Of a stretch of 64,000 nt of DNA, positions 28,219 through 37,179 are shown piece by piece; position 1 is the stretch's first letter; each line of letters starts with the position of its first letter. The stretch is from Bdellovibrionales bacterium (lineage in GTDB: Bacteria; Bdellovibrionota; Bdellovibrionia; Bdellovibrionales; Bdellovibrionaceae). The stretch is taken from assembly GCA_016713585.1 (NCBI GenBank), contig JADJOV010000004.1:62001-126000 (forward strand). The letters run 5' to 3'. The translations under genes were made by a program, and so were the position numbers. The notes beneath the pieces were generated by a model. The model made no database searches and was not told where the DNA came from. It saw only the letters and a program-made list of their open reading frames with translations.

Positions 28219-29030
28219 GAGCGCCCCCTCCATCTGGTCATGCTAGTTGTGACGCCAAGCAAATGGGCCACTCGATCAAAAATAAAGCGCGGAAGCAGCC
28301 CCTTGAGGGGTTCAATTGCATGAACAATTGGAGGCGCCAAAACGAAGTTTTTATTTTTTTCAATTCCTGTTATGATGAGGTTCACTATTTTTTCAGTGGT
28401 CAGGATCGGGGTTAAAAAAGGGGCCTTGACTCCAGAAAACATGCCTGACGCAAAATAGCTCGGACAGACTGTCGTAATTTGGGGATTTTTCTTTTTGAGT
28501 AAGTTCATTTCAACACGTAGAGAGTCAGAGAACCCAAGCACTGCCCACTTACTTGACGCATAGCTCACACCAAAAGGGAGAGGAAGAAGTCCCGACGCAC
28601 TTGAAATATTGACGAGGTGGCTGTCTTCTCGGCCGGTTAAATCATCAAAGAACAGGTGTGTGAGGGTCACCAGACTTTTGACATTCAGATCGAAGGTGAG
28701 CAGGTGTTTTTCAAGTGAGACTTCTTGAAACGGACCACCATAAACAACTCCTGCATTATTGATGAGCCCATCAATTGGACCAACGTCCCTGCGGATTCGT
28801 TCGCGAAGGTCTGGGAGCTCTTCGGTTTTTGCAAGATCCTGTTCATATAAGAAAAACTGTTGCTGCGGGTGAGCCATTCTTAGCTCCCTCACAAGTTCAT
28901 TGAGGCCATTCAAGTTTAAATCGAGAAGAATAAGATCACACCCCCGAGCGGCCAAGGTCTTAGCTAGTCCAAGCCCCAATCCTGAGGCGGCCCCAGTAAC
29001 TAAAAACTTTTTATTCTTGAATTCACGCAC
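28215..29030 (-). CDS. short-chain dehydrogenase/reductase
   Basis: NAD(P)-dependent oxidoreductase, classical SDR. Seen, 271 residues: cofactor motif VTGAASGLGLGLAK (TGxxxGxG, about 12-25), DLN after strand 2, GLINNAGVVYGGP (NNAG, about 92-104), catalytic Ser in VNISSASGLLPLP, and YASSK (Tyr/Lys, about 160). The C-terminal hydrophobic region (PLKGLLPRFIFDRVAHLLGV) suggests membrane association, as in the lipid-linked SDR family often annotated as acyl-CoA or ketoacyl reductases. It forms a two-gene unit with the downstream glycosyltransferase through a 4-base overlap, so a role in envelope lipid or glycan modification is possible. Substrate unknown. Confidence 0.9.
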   Translation of the reverse strand: MREFKNKKFLVTGAASGLGLGLAKTLAARGCDLILLDLNLNGLNELVRELRMAHPQQQFFLYEQDLAKTEELPDLRERIRRDVGPIDGLINNAGVVYGGPFQEVSLEKHLLTFDLNVKSLVTLTHLFFDDLTGREDSHLVNISSASGLLPLPFGVSYASSKWAVLGFSDSLRVEMNLLKKKNPQITTVCPSYFASGMFSGVKAPFLTPILTTEKIVNLIITGIEKNKNFVLAPPIVHAIEPLKGLLPRFIFDRVAHLLGVTTSMTRWRGRS

Positions 29031-29109
29031 GTTTTAATCCCTTTTCTCTCAAACTGTCCTAGACGTCTGTAGAATAGACCGAGAGTAAATTCAAATATAA
29101 AATGAAGCT

Positions 29110-29352
29110 GTGGGTAAAGTGGGCTGTGTCGTTTTTAGTTTATTGCTTAATTGTTGTGCAACTCAAGAGAAGCCAGAGCCTCGAGTGCGAGCTGCGGCCT
29201 TTGGGATGGATAACTTTGTCTTTGAATCGGGAATGCCGGTTCGAGAAGTTAAGAAGCATGATTTTTTCTATAAGCGTTGTGATCTCAATTCGCGCCGAGC
29301 TTTTCCCAGCAAAATTGATTATTCCTGTAACGACGCCCACTTGAACAATTGA
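29110..29352 (+). CDS. small putative lipoprotein or exported protein
   Basis: Unknown. Seen, 80 residues from a GTG: hydrophobic start MGKVGCVVFSLLLNCCATQE with cysteines placed like a lipobox, then RAAAFGMDNFVFESGMPVRE and a Cys-containing tail (FYKRCDLNSRRAF, DYSCNDAH). An ATG at 29102 in another frame (MKLWVKWAVSFL) may be the true start if one indel lies between. It overlaps the 3' end of the convergent transglutaminase gene by 68 bases. Moderate confidence because of length and the weak lipobox. Confidence 0.5.
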   Translation: MGKVGCVVFSLLLNCCATQEKPEPRVRAAAFGMDNFVFESGMPVREVKKHDFFYKRCDLNSRRAFPSKIDYSCNDAHLNN

Positions 29353-31395
29353 TTAAGTGATTGGTCTTTTCAGAGTTTGCGATGTAACTTTCTGAGGGTT
29401 TTGAATTGAGATTTAAGGGTGGACGTAATTCGAATTGTGAGCCATAGGCGATTTGCATGTAGGTTTCAAAAAACTGGCTCAAACTCTGTGAGAGGACTTC
29501 CTGGTGTTTGAGTAAAAGGCGGGTCGTGACGAGGTTAAGCATTTCGCGAGGGCCGAGGCTCCTTTGGCTCCCAATCCCCTCGAATTCTTTCCATGACAAA
29601 ATTTGATTTAGGTATTTATCTTCAAGCGATTCATTTTTTTGAATTCGATGCTGGTGGATATGAACGGCAAGACCCAACAATATAAGAAAGGCAAAGGTGA
29701 TAAGCAGGCTGACGGGAAGTTTTCCCTGAAGGTCTTTCAGAATTTCTTTTTGTTTTGCAAGGTCAAAATTTAAAAGCCATGAGGTCCACCGATAATTGAG
29801 GCCCTCCAGCCAAAATCTAAATGTCAGAAGGAAAGATTTTTTTTGTCGGAAGTTGTTGATGGAGTCACTGAGATCTTTAAGAATTTGCAGTTCAACTGGA
29901 AGCGCAAAGTATTCTTCGGCTCCAATCTCGAGTCTGAGTGGTGCCACAATGTTCGTGGCATCTGCTCGGGTCCACCGCCCCTTTGAATTGATATACTCGA
30001 CCCAGGCGTGAGCGTCTTTTTCCCGAATCATCCAAAATTTTCCATACTCATTAAAGGTTCCACCGTGGTAACCGCCAACCACTCGGGCCGGAACTTGAGT
30101 TGCGCGAAGTAAGAGGGCAAGGCTAGAGGCATAATGTTCACAAAATCCCTCTTTAATTTCGAATAAAAATTTTTCGAGATTCATTTGTCCGCCATGACCT
30201 GGGCGTAAACTATAGTGAAACTTCTCCTTCTGGAAAAAAAATAGAATCTTTTCCAGTTTCTGTTCCGGAGAAAGTCCCTTGAGATTCCAGCTTGCGACGA
30301 GACTTTTGACTCGATCTGGAAATTTTGGGGGGAGGGTCAAATATTCCTCAGCCGATTTTTCTTTCGGGGTTTTATATTCTATAGTTCCAAAATATTCGAG
30401 GGTTTTGTCAGGGGCTGGCGAGACCCTAAAGGTTCTATCTGGCTGCATAGTGATTTGAGAGAAGTGACTATGAACGGTATCAGTTTCGTCTAAGGTGAAA
30501 ATCCGAGCTTGATTTTCTTTTTGGAGATTTTCTTGGTTTTCCAATGAAGAGGCAAATTCCAAGCTTTCTTGAGGGGCTAGAAGTATTCGATAGTCTGGTG
30601 TGGAATGATGCGCTGGAGCACTTTCGGTGAGTGGGATTTGAGAATTTTTTGAAACATCAGCTTTTTTCCAAGAAAACCCAGTGGGTGTGGTAAAAACATC
30701 GCCCCGCCAATAGAGATCACGTGTGTTTTTTTTTCCTAACAGAAATTCGGCCTGAAAAACGAGTTTTTTGTTTTCTCTGACCTCTGAGAATGCCCCTGGG
30801 TCTAATCTGTCGCTCGATCCAGACTGAGCAATTTTGGATAGTCTGGATCCGCCGAATTTTTGAAAGAGATTCGTGAACCTAGGGAAAAAGAAGAACAACA
30901 AAAAGGTCAAGGGAAGCGCTGTCACGACAGTTTTGGTGAAAATATTAACGGCGGTCGTTGGTGTATTTTTACGAACATTTAAGGGAATAAGCTGGTAGGC
31001 AAGCGCCAAGATCGAGGCTCCCAGGCCAAGGGACCAAAACAGATTTAAGCTAAATAGAAAAACAGTGCAACAGAGGAATAAGCCAAGAAGAATCAAAAAA
31101 GGCGACTCTTCTTGAGTCCGGTACTCAAGAATCTTCAGCCACGCCAGGAGGAAAAGAAATGATCCTGCGGCATCTCTGCCAACCAAAGTCTCGAAGCCAA
31201 CAATAATCATAACAAGTCCAATGGCTGACAGAATGCCCGGTCACTTTCTTTTGAGGGCAGGCCTAGTTTAAAAAAATCCCCAACGAGCCGCCAAATAATG
31301 AATGAAATGCCGCAAAAGGAAACCCAGAACGGAAGCTCTAAGCACAGATAGCTGAAAGGCAACAAAAATGGGACAAAAAGGCTAAGTGGAAACAT
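29285..31395 (-). CDS. TgpA-type membrane transglutaminase-like protein (frameshift near 31235)
   Basis: Inner-membrane protein of the DUF3488/transglutaminase-like family. Seen, about 703 residues: five to six N-terminal hydrophobic segments (DUF3488), a large periplasmic region, and a transglutaminase core with KEGFCEHYASSLALLLRA (catalytic Cys), MIREKDAHAWVEYI (His) and GRWTRADAT (Asp). A last membrane helix follows (VSLLITFAFLILLGLAVHIH), then a DUF4129-like tail. It forms an operon with DUF58 and MoxR genes; start ATG 31395 overlaps the DUF58 gene by 14 bases. A break near 31235 separates the first 60 residues. The family is essential in Pseudomonas, but its substrate is unknown. Confidence 0.88.
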
Positions 31396-32290
31396 GCGCG
31401 GAATCCAGGAGTGCGAGGGATTTTAGACAGCTCTGCCAATGATTTAAGCCCTGGGAAAGTTCGCTTTTAAACCCGGGTAAAATGAGCTGGTAAACAGATC
31501 GACTCTTTTCGGCTAAATCGATCCAAAGGGCAAGTTGGGAGATCCTGGCCTCAAACGAGGTAAGTTCTTGAGTCTGTTCCCACCTAAAGATCAGCGTTTG
31601 GCCTTCTTTTGAATCAAACATTTTCACTTGCATCTCGCGAGTGCGGGCTGTTGATTTCCAGTCAATTCGTCGAGGGGAATCAGATTTTTCATAGATTTTA
31701 ACGCCGCCAAAGTCCTCGTCGGAATTATTTTTTGAAGTCAGTTTATTTTTGTTAGAGCCATCGGCTTGCCCCGGAAAATGAGGTGATCCTAAGCGGCTGG
31801 GGTAGACGAGGTATTCCTGAAGGGGACATACTATTTTCCAACTCCTGCAGAGTTGAAAGGGGTAGGAGCTTTCGACTCGAATCGTCGGAAGTTTATGCAA
31901 ACCACGCTCAGAGTTTTTGATCGGAAGGGTGATTGAAGATTCTATCTTTGCTGGGATTTTTTCAATCAATTTTTGAAAAGTCTCGTATTTAACAGTAATG
32001 TTTATGAGGTCATGATTCGAACGTGGTAAAACAGAAAGAAAAAACTCACCACGTTCATCTGCAAAAAAAGGGCGAGCGCCAAAGTTTTGGAGATCCAATT
32101 TTTTCAGGTTTTGATTTGTAAAAACCATGGCAACTGTCCCGAAGCTTGTTAAAAAAAAGCAAACAAAGAAAACAAGATTATTGGAGTATCCAAAACCGAC
32201 CATCAGCATCAATATTAAAGCCACTCCATATAAGAGGCCAATCTTCGTTGGAAGGATGTAAGTTCTTGGAGTGTTTTTAGGATGCGTCAA
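31382..32290 (-). CDS. DUF58 domain protein
   Basis: Partner protein of MoxR ATPases. Seen, 302 residues: two N-terminal hydrophobic segments (about 15-55), an extracytoplasmic-like beta region, and the DUF58 signature EDFGGVKIYEKSDSPRRIDW followed by KSTARTREMQVKMFD, then a VWA-like C-terminal part (TLIFRWEQTQEL). It lies between moxR and the transglutaminase gene with 14-base overlaps on both sides, the standard order for this operon. The operon is thought to assemble or activate a membrane complex; the client is not known here. Confidence 0.88.
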   Translation of the reverse strand: MTHPKNTPRTYILPTKIGLLYGVALILMLMVGFGYSNNLVFFVCFFLTSFGTVAMVFTNQNLKKLDLQNFGARPFFADERGEFFLSVLPRSNHDLINITVKYETFQKLIEKIPAKIESSITLPIKNSERGLHKLPTIRVESSYPFQLCRSWKIVCPLQEYLVYPSRLGSPHFPGQADGSNKNKLTSKNNSDEDFGGVKIYEKSDSPRRIDWKSTARTREMQVKMFDSKEGQTLIFRWEQTQELTSFEARISQLALWIDLAEKSRSVYQLILPGFKSELSQGLNHWQSCLKSLALLDSAHVST

Positions 32291-33219
32291 TCACGGCCTT
32301 TTCGTTGGCGATTGACTGTATCACATGGTGCCCATCGACAATTCCTTGATCGGGGAAAATTCGATGACCTAAAATATACGGGGCAAGGTGTTTGATATCT
32401 TCCGGAATTACAAAGGACATTTCATGCATCCAGGCCCAGCTTCGTGCGGCTCTTGCCAAGGCCATTCCTGCCCTCACTGACAGTGGAGAGCCCTTGAATT
32501 GTGGGAGGCGAGACCAATCGAGATATCCAGCGATATAGGCCGCAAGCTTCTGAGAAATATGAATCTCATCGACCTGTTTTTGGAAGGCAAGAATGTCAGC
32601 GCTGGTTAAGCGAAAGCGAAGATTTTGCAGTTTTTGACGGGGATCTTGACCTTGAATAATTTTAATTTCTGTATCCCGGGATGCAAAGTTGAGTCGAAGA
32701 CTCATCAGGAAACGATCCAGTTGGCTTTCTGGCAAGGGAAGGTCCCCCGTTGCTGGCGTGGGTTCTGGGTGCCAATAAAAAAGAAGGGACGAGGTAGGTG
32801 GTAGGTTTTTCCATCAACTGTCACGTCGCCTTCTTCAAGGGCTTGAAGTAGGGCGCTCTGAGTTTTTGGATTCGCACGATTGAGCTCATCGCCAAGGACT
32901 AACGAAGCAAAGAGAGGGCCTTGATGAAATCTAAAACTTTGGGACAGAGTATCGTAAATGGAATTGCCAACAATATCTGCGGGAAGAAGATCGCTTGTGA
33001 ACTGAATTCGCGAGGAGGCTAAATCAACACTTTTGCCAAGCATTGAACTAAGGTTGTCTTGCCAACTCCGGGATGATCTTCGATTAACAAATGCCCTCTG
33101 GCAAGTAGGCAGCATATAACGAGTTGCACTTCATTTTCTTTATCCAAGAGGACTGAAGTGATATCCGAAACAATTTCCTGAATTATTGGTCTCATGGGAT
33201 CATTGTCTGTGAAAATCAT
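32277..33219 (-). CDS. MoxR family AAA+ ATPase (two frameshifts)
   Basis: Cytoplasmic chaperone-like ATPase. Seen, about 315 residues once joined: Walker A LIEDHPGVGKTTL (about 46-58), the RIQFTSDLLPADIVG motif, Walker B ASLVLGDELNRANPKTQSAL (LxDEINRA type), pore-loop region VDGKTYHLPRPF, sensor 1 FFIGTQNP, and C-terminal LPESQLDRFLMSL with the Arg finger. Breaks near 33088 (LAK to SVDLASSRIQF, one A missing) and near 32728 (GTF to PLPESQLDRF, one C missing) are homopolymer-type. First gene of the moxR-DUF58-transglutaminase operon. Confidence 0.9.
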
Positions 33220-33324
33220 GTCAGAATCAAACAGCCCTAGTTCTCGAGCTGCTTGATTTTGTTTTTCTAGACATCTGTATTAAGGGTTTTTAGAATGCTG
33301 ACAGGCGCAAAATTAACAGGACTA

Positions 33325-33380
33325 TTGTCCTCGGCTTTTTGTCCTCGGCTCTGTGTCCTCTGCCTTGTGCCCTCTTGCTT
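33325..33380 (+). repeat. four 14-bp imperfect tandem repeats
   Basis: Units start at 33325, 33339, 33353 and 33367: TTGTCCTCGGCTTT, TTGTCCTCGGCTCT, GTGTCCTCTGCCTT, GTGCCCTCTTGCTT. They lie between the moxR start and the XRE gene stop. A small minisatellite; possible effects on the moxR leader are untested. Confidence 0.75.
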
Positions 33381-33396
33381 TCCCCTGGGTCGAGTC

Positions 33397-33666
33397 TTAT
33401 TTCTTACTTTTGAAGCCGAGCTTTGTACGCACAAGAGCTTCATATTCCTTCAGGAGGAAGTTCATGATTTCGTTATCAGAAATATCATAAATCTTGATAA
33501 GAGTTTTCAGAAGCCGCCAGGGAGGGGTGCTTGCGCCACGCTCCCAGTTGCAGATAAATTGCGATTTACATTTCAATTTATTAGCAACATCAACCTGCTT
33601 AAGACCAGCTTTAATTCGTTTCTCTTTAAGATAAACTCCAGTATTAACGAAACTCTTTTTAACCAT
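33397..33666 (-). CDS. XRE-family helix-turn-helix regulator
   Basis: Small DNA-binding protein of about 90 residues. Seen: LKEKRIKAGLKQVDVANKLK followed by CKSQFICNWERGASTPPWRL, a clear Cro/C1-type HTH with the recognition-helix SQFICNWERG. A short helical C-terminus follows, with no effector domain. ATG 33666 is preferred for its AGGAAG site; an in-frame upstream start at 33738 would add 24 residues. It stands alone between the moxR operon and a PilZ gene. The AT-rich 33739-33909 stretch upstream should hold its promoter. Target genes unknown. Confidence 0.8.
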   Translation of the reverse strand: MVKKSFVNTGVYLKEKRIKAGLKQVDVANKLKCKSQFICNWERGASTPPWRLLKTLIKIYDISDNEIMNFLLKEYEALVRTKLGFKSKK

Positions 33667-33909
33667 TCGACCATCTTCCTTTATTGCAACTGTGACTTTT
33701 TTGGCGCAGTTGGTAGTGTGTGCTTTCTCAAATGCCAAAGCACAGTTTTTTTTGTGGGCCGAAGTCTAGTCCCAAAAACCTAGAATAACAACTTCTAAAT
33801 AATAAATCTTAATAGAAAAAGGGAAAAGCAAAAATTAAATATGATAAAAAGTTATAATTTAAAGCCATTAAGTTTATTCAATGACCACCTTAACTTTTTG
33901 CTGAATGAC

Positions 33910-34632
33910 TTATTTTGCTGTCAATTTAGCTGACTCGAGCCAAAGCTTTAGTTTTTCAAGATGTTCACGCTGGCTTTGCTGAAAAATAAGGCGATTTGGA
34001 TTCTCCTCGTCCCCGAGTGGAAGGCAGCGAAAAGCGATAATTTCTCTTCGGCTTGGTGAAGATATAAAGACCTCGGACTTTTCATTGAACATATATTTAG
34101 GGATTCTGTCTTCTAGGAGAATCCCTCCTTCGGAAATATTCTTGCTATAGGATAAAAATGTTTTCTGTTTGTTAGAGATAATAATTTTGAGTCGAACAAC
34201 ATATCGTTTAAATTTTCGTTGTTGAGTAAAGTTAGAGGCGCCTTCAGGTACAGTTTTGGAAGAATGGATTTTGTTATCACCCTTTAAGGCCGTGGGGGGC
34301 GGCGGCGGCGGGGCTGCCCACTCAATGACCCTAAATCCCTCATCCTTTAAGTCAACTTTGACTGTTGATAGCTCCTCGGGACTGTTCCCGGGAGATGGAG
34401 AAATTCCCTTATGGGACTCAAGACTCACCGGAAACTTCGGGATGGCAAAGCCTTTTTCTTCAAGAATCTGATCGGTTAGAATGTTTCTTGCGAGGATCCA
34501 ATCCTCTAAGCCAAAATTCCAAAAAAACAAATCTGACTGATCTGCTGCTTTCTGGTTTAGGTAATACTCAACCAAGTCCTTAAAGTTAGAAAAGCTTTTG
34601 AGGGCCTTGGTCGTTCGATTGTAAACGTGCAT
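33910..34632 (-). CDS. PilZ-domain protein with N-terminal GYF-like region
   Basis: Likely cyclic-di-GMP effector of about 240 residues. Seen: N-terminal 60 residues (YNRTTKALKSFSNFKDLVEY, DLFFWNFGLEDWIL) resembling a GYF_2-like or DUF4339-like module, a Pro-rich linker (WAAPPPPPPTALKG, about 106-120), then PilZ with QQRKFKRYVVRLKI (RxxxR) and SKNISEGGILLEDRIP (NxSxxG). ATG 34632 follows GAGGGG; a start at 34659 is also open. It is divergent from the motility-type cluster, sharing the 160-base spacer 34633-34796, so it may link second-messenger signalling to that cluster; that is inference. Confidence 0.8.
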   Translation of the reverse strand: MHVYNRTTKALKSFSNFKDLVEYYLNQKAADQSDLFFWNFGLEDWILARNILTDQILEEKGFAIPKFPVSLESHKGISPSPGNSPEELSTVKVDLKDEGFRVIEWAAPPPPPPTALKGDNKIHSSKTVPEGASNFTQQRKFKRYVVRLKIIISNKQKTFLSYSKNISEGGILLEDRIPKYMFNEKSEVFISSPSRREIIAFRCLPLGDEENPNRLIFQQSQREHLEKLKLWLESAKLTAK

Positions 34633-34796
34633 AATATGACGCCCCCTCGAGTATTTCAACTCAGTTCCTGATGAGTGTCACCCGAAAAATCAATTCAAAA
34701 CTTTTGAATGAGACTAAAGTCATATTTTGAACGAACATCCTTTCCAACTGACCAAAAACACTCTTACTATGAAAGGAGAGGAATAACGAAAACACC

Positions 34797-35537
34797 ATGA
34801 TAAGAAAAAGAATAGTTTCGATATTATTGGCGGTTCTGGGTTTTTCTGCTGCTTGGGCCGAGGATTCGCCAGTCCAGACAATTCCGGCCCAGGGCACCCC
34901 GGCTCAACCGACTCGTGCGTCCATGGTTTTAGATCGTGGACTTCGGCCCGGGTCGACGGACGAGGTGAGTTCGTTATTTGAAAATGTGGTCGCAGTCCAA
35001 AGAAAAGCTAAGCAGAAGGCTGGCAAGTTTTTATTGGCGCCTCTCTTGTCTTTTGATTTTTCTGACTCGCCATTTACAATGTACGGATTAAATCTAAGTC
35101 TTGGTTATGCCATAGGGGAGTTTTGGGAAGTCTATTTGACTTATACGCCCGCATTTGCTGCAAATGAGAGGAATATTTCTAAAAAAGTCAAAGAGTTGGT
35201 TTTGGCCAATGGGGATGCCGCCAATATTGAAACCGAAAAGGCTAAAAGCTACTATGGTATTGATGTCAATTGGGTGCCAATTTATGGAAAAGACTCTTGG
35301 GGCCCATATGGAATTGTGAGAAGTGATACCTTTTTGAATTTTTCAGCTGGACAGATGAACTACGAAATAAATAAAGGGTTGAAATACAAATTTGCCCTTG
35401 GAAAAACGTTTTTCTTTTCCGATAACTTTAATTTTAGGGTTCAAGCAGGACCTAGCATGCTTGATACTTTTTCCAAAGGAATCAAGCAAAACATAATTAT
35501 TGGTTTGATTGAGGCGGGCGCCGTTTTCTACTTTTGA
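34797..35537 (+). CDS. exported outer-membrane beta-barrel protein, first gene of the gliding-type cluster
   Basis: Likely an outer-membrane component of the Glt-like envelope machine. Seen, 246 residues: signal peptide RKRIVSILLAVLGFSAAWA, a Pro/Thr linker (SPVQTIPAQGTPAQPT), then a barrel of amphipathic strands (KFLLAPLLSFDFSDSP, MYGLNLSLGYAIGEFWEVYL, FNFRVQAGPSML) ending in AGAVFYF with the C-terminal Phe expected by BAM. It begins the long co-directional run to 57.2 kb, 30 bases before the TolQ-like gene. Myxococcus Glt clusters also contain barrel proteins; which one corresponds is not clear. Confidence 0.75.
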   Translation: MIRKRIVSILLAVLGFSAAWAEDSPVQTIPAQGTPAQPTRASMVLDRGLRPGSTDEVSSLFENVVAVQRKAKQKAGKFLLAPLLSFDFSDSPFTMYGLNLSLGYAIGEFWEVYLTYTPAFAANERNISKKVKELVLANGDAANIETEKAKSYYGIDVNWVPIYGKDSWGPYGIVRSDTFLNFSAGQMNYEINKGLKYKFALGKTFFFSDNFNFRVQAGPSMLDTFSKGIKQNIIIGLIEAGAVFYF

Positions 35538-35567
35538 TATTATCTTTGAAAAAAAGGAGCTTAAAGT

Positions 35568-36209
35568 ATGTGGGTCATTGATTTTATGAAGAAGTTTTTG
35601 ATGGAGGGGGGAGCTACTGCCTATGTTATTTTGGGCGCTGGTATGGCCTTAATCGTGCTAGCTTACGATCGGCTTAGTTTTTTATATTTTCGGATGAAGC
35701 CTTTGCCAGGGCAGGTTCTCGATCAGATTAATCAAGCGATTTTGAATAGAAAATATATGGAGGCCTTGCAAATTTGTAATACCTTGAAAGACATTCCGCA
35801 AATCCAGGTTATTAAGGCTGGTTTGATTGCTGTTGAAAGCGGTCGAGAGGCGATGAAGTCTTCGCTGGGAAGTGCGGTGGTTGAGGTTTCCAAAGATTGT
35901 GATCGGCGAATTCCCTTGATCAGCTTAATTGCAAGTGTGGCGACTCTCTTGGGGCTTTTAGGAACTATTTCCGGATTGATTAAAACCTTTGCCGCTATTG
36001 CGAAAGCTGATCCGAAGTTAAAATCTGAAATGTTGGGTGCCGGAATATCTGAGGCTATGAATGCGACTGCTGCAGGTTTGGTTGTGGGAATTTCTGCGAT
36101 GATTGTTTACACCTTATGTATTTCAAAAATTGAAGAGCTTATCAGTCAATCTAAGAAGACCGGATATGATTTTGTCACCCTTGTTGAGCAATCGGAAAGA
36201 GAAGGATAA
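35568..36209 (+). CDS. TolQ/ExbB/MotA-family proton channel subunit, AglR-like
   Basis: Inner-membrane stator subunit that, with TolR-type partners, turns proton flow into movement. Seen, 213 residues: TM1 AYVILGAGMALIVLAYDRLS (about 19-38), a cytoplasmic loop about 45-120 with KAGLIAVESGREAMKSSL, TM2 LISLIASVATLLGLLGTISG and TM3 EAMNATAAGLVVGISAMIVY with the conserved pore Thr/Ala region. RBS AAAGGAG precedes ATG 35568. It is followed by two TolR-like genes, the same composition as the AglR-AglQ-AglS motor of Myxococcus gliding. The stop overlaps the next ATG. Confidence 0.9.
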   Translation: MWVIDFMKKFLMEGGATAYVILGAGMALIVLAYDRLSFLYFRMKPLPGQVLDQINQAILNRKYMEALQICNTLKDIPQIQVIKAGLIAVESGREAMKSSLGSAVVEVSKDCDRRIPLISLIASVATLLGLLGTISGLIKTFAAIAKADPKLKSEMLGAGISEAMNATAAGLVVGISAMIVYTLCISKIEELISQSKKTGYDFVTLVEQSEREG

Positions 36210-36696
36210 TGTTCGAACTTGATCGAGGATCCAGTCGAAGTCTTCCTGAACCGGACCTGGTGCCAATCCTGGATGGTCTTACCTGCGTAATCTTTTTTTT
36301 GCTACTTTCGATTAGCTTTATCGGTTTGACGAAGCTCACGTTGCCGCCTTCGGCCAGCACTGTCGTCTCGGCGGGGGTTGAAAAGCTTCCGGTCTCGCCG
36401 AAAATCAAGGTCCGTCGTGAAGGAAGCCAGTTGTCGGTTGAGCTTGAATGGATGAGCATTCGACCGGAGAGTGCAAAATTTAGTTATCCAAGGGATGAAT
36501 CCAAAAGGTCCATCGAGAGTTGATTCAGAAAGTTTCAGAGCTCGTGTTTAGTTTTAAGGAAAAATTTCCAGCAGAAAAGACCATGCAGCTCGTATTGAGT
36601 CCTGATTTGAACTACCAAGAAATGATTTCTGTGATGGATGGGATTAGACTTCACATAGAGGATATTGTTCTCAATAGTTATAAGGAGCTGGAGTAA
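36209..36696 (+). CDS. TolR/ExbD-family protein 1, AglQ/AglS-like (frameshift near 36510)
   Basis: Single-pass stator partner. Seen: cytoplasmic N-terminus with PEPDLVPILDGLTCVIFFLL, where the Asp before or in the membrane helix is the likely proton-binding residue, then SFIGLTKLTLPPSAST and a periplasmic domain. The first frame stops at 36523. In the next frame the domain continues with LIQKVSELVFSFKEKFPAEK and SPDLNYQEMISVMDGIRLHI, ending at TAA 36696, four bases before the next ATG. That continuation matches the TolR fold (a P-D-Y-x-M-I-x-V-M-D motif), so one gene with one indel is annotated. Confidence 0.82.
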
Positions 36697-36699
36697 AAA

Positions 36700-37179
36700 A
36701 TGTTTGACCTTGATGCGACCAAAGGAAGAGAATCTGTGATTCGATTACAGCTGGCGCCAATGATAGACATTTTCGTCTTGGTCATTGTTTTTTTGCTCAA
36801 AGGGACGGTGATGACTGAGACCGTTATCTCAAATCCTGAGCTTGTGGATGTCGCAAAGAGTGAGAGTCGTGAAGTGACCGAGCTGGCTCCTGAGGTCTAT
36901 ATCACAGAGACCGAGGTGCACTTCAGAATGATTGAAGAGGTTATTCCTCTGGCTCGAGTGGGCCGTGAAGAATTGGATCTTGCAGATCCTCTGATAGAAA
37001 AATTTAAGAACTACTTAGCGCAATCAAAAGGCTTGTCTGAGACTGGTAATGCTCTGATGCACGTCAACGTCGTGGCCGACTATCGCACCCCTTATAAAAC
37101 GCTTTTTCATGTTGTCAGACTGCTCCGCGCGGCTGGATTTAAGGCAATGCTGTTTATAGCAGAGGGAGATGCCTCTTGA
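36700..37179 (+). CDS. TolR/ExbD-family protein 2, AglQ/AglS-like
   Basis: Second single-pass stator partner, intact. Seen, 159 residues: VIRLQLAPMIDIFVLVIVFL with the membrane-helix Asp (about residue 23), then a periplasmic domain containing VNVVADYRTPYKTLFHVVRL and RAAGFKAMLFIAEG, the TolR-type C-terminal motif. It lies four bases after the first TolR-like gene, and its stop overlaps the ATG of the TPR gene. Two different TolR proteins with one TolQ is the AglRQS arrangement rather than a plain Tol-Pal or ExbBD set. Confidence 0.88.
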   Translation: MFDLDATKGRESVIRLQLAPMIDIFVLVIVFLLKGTVMTETVISNPELVDVAKSESREVTELAPEVYITETEVHFRMIEEVIPLARVGREELDLADPLIEKFKNYLAQSKGLSETGNALMHVNVVADYRTPYKTLFHVVRLLRAAGFKAMLFIAEGDAS

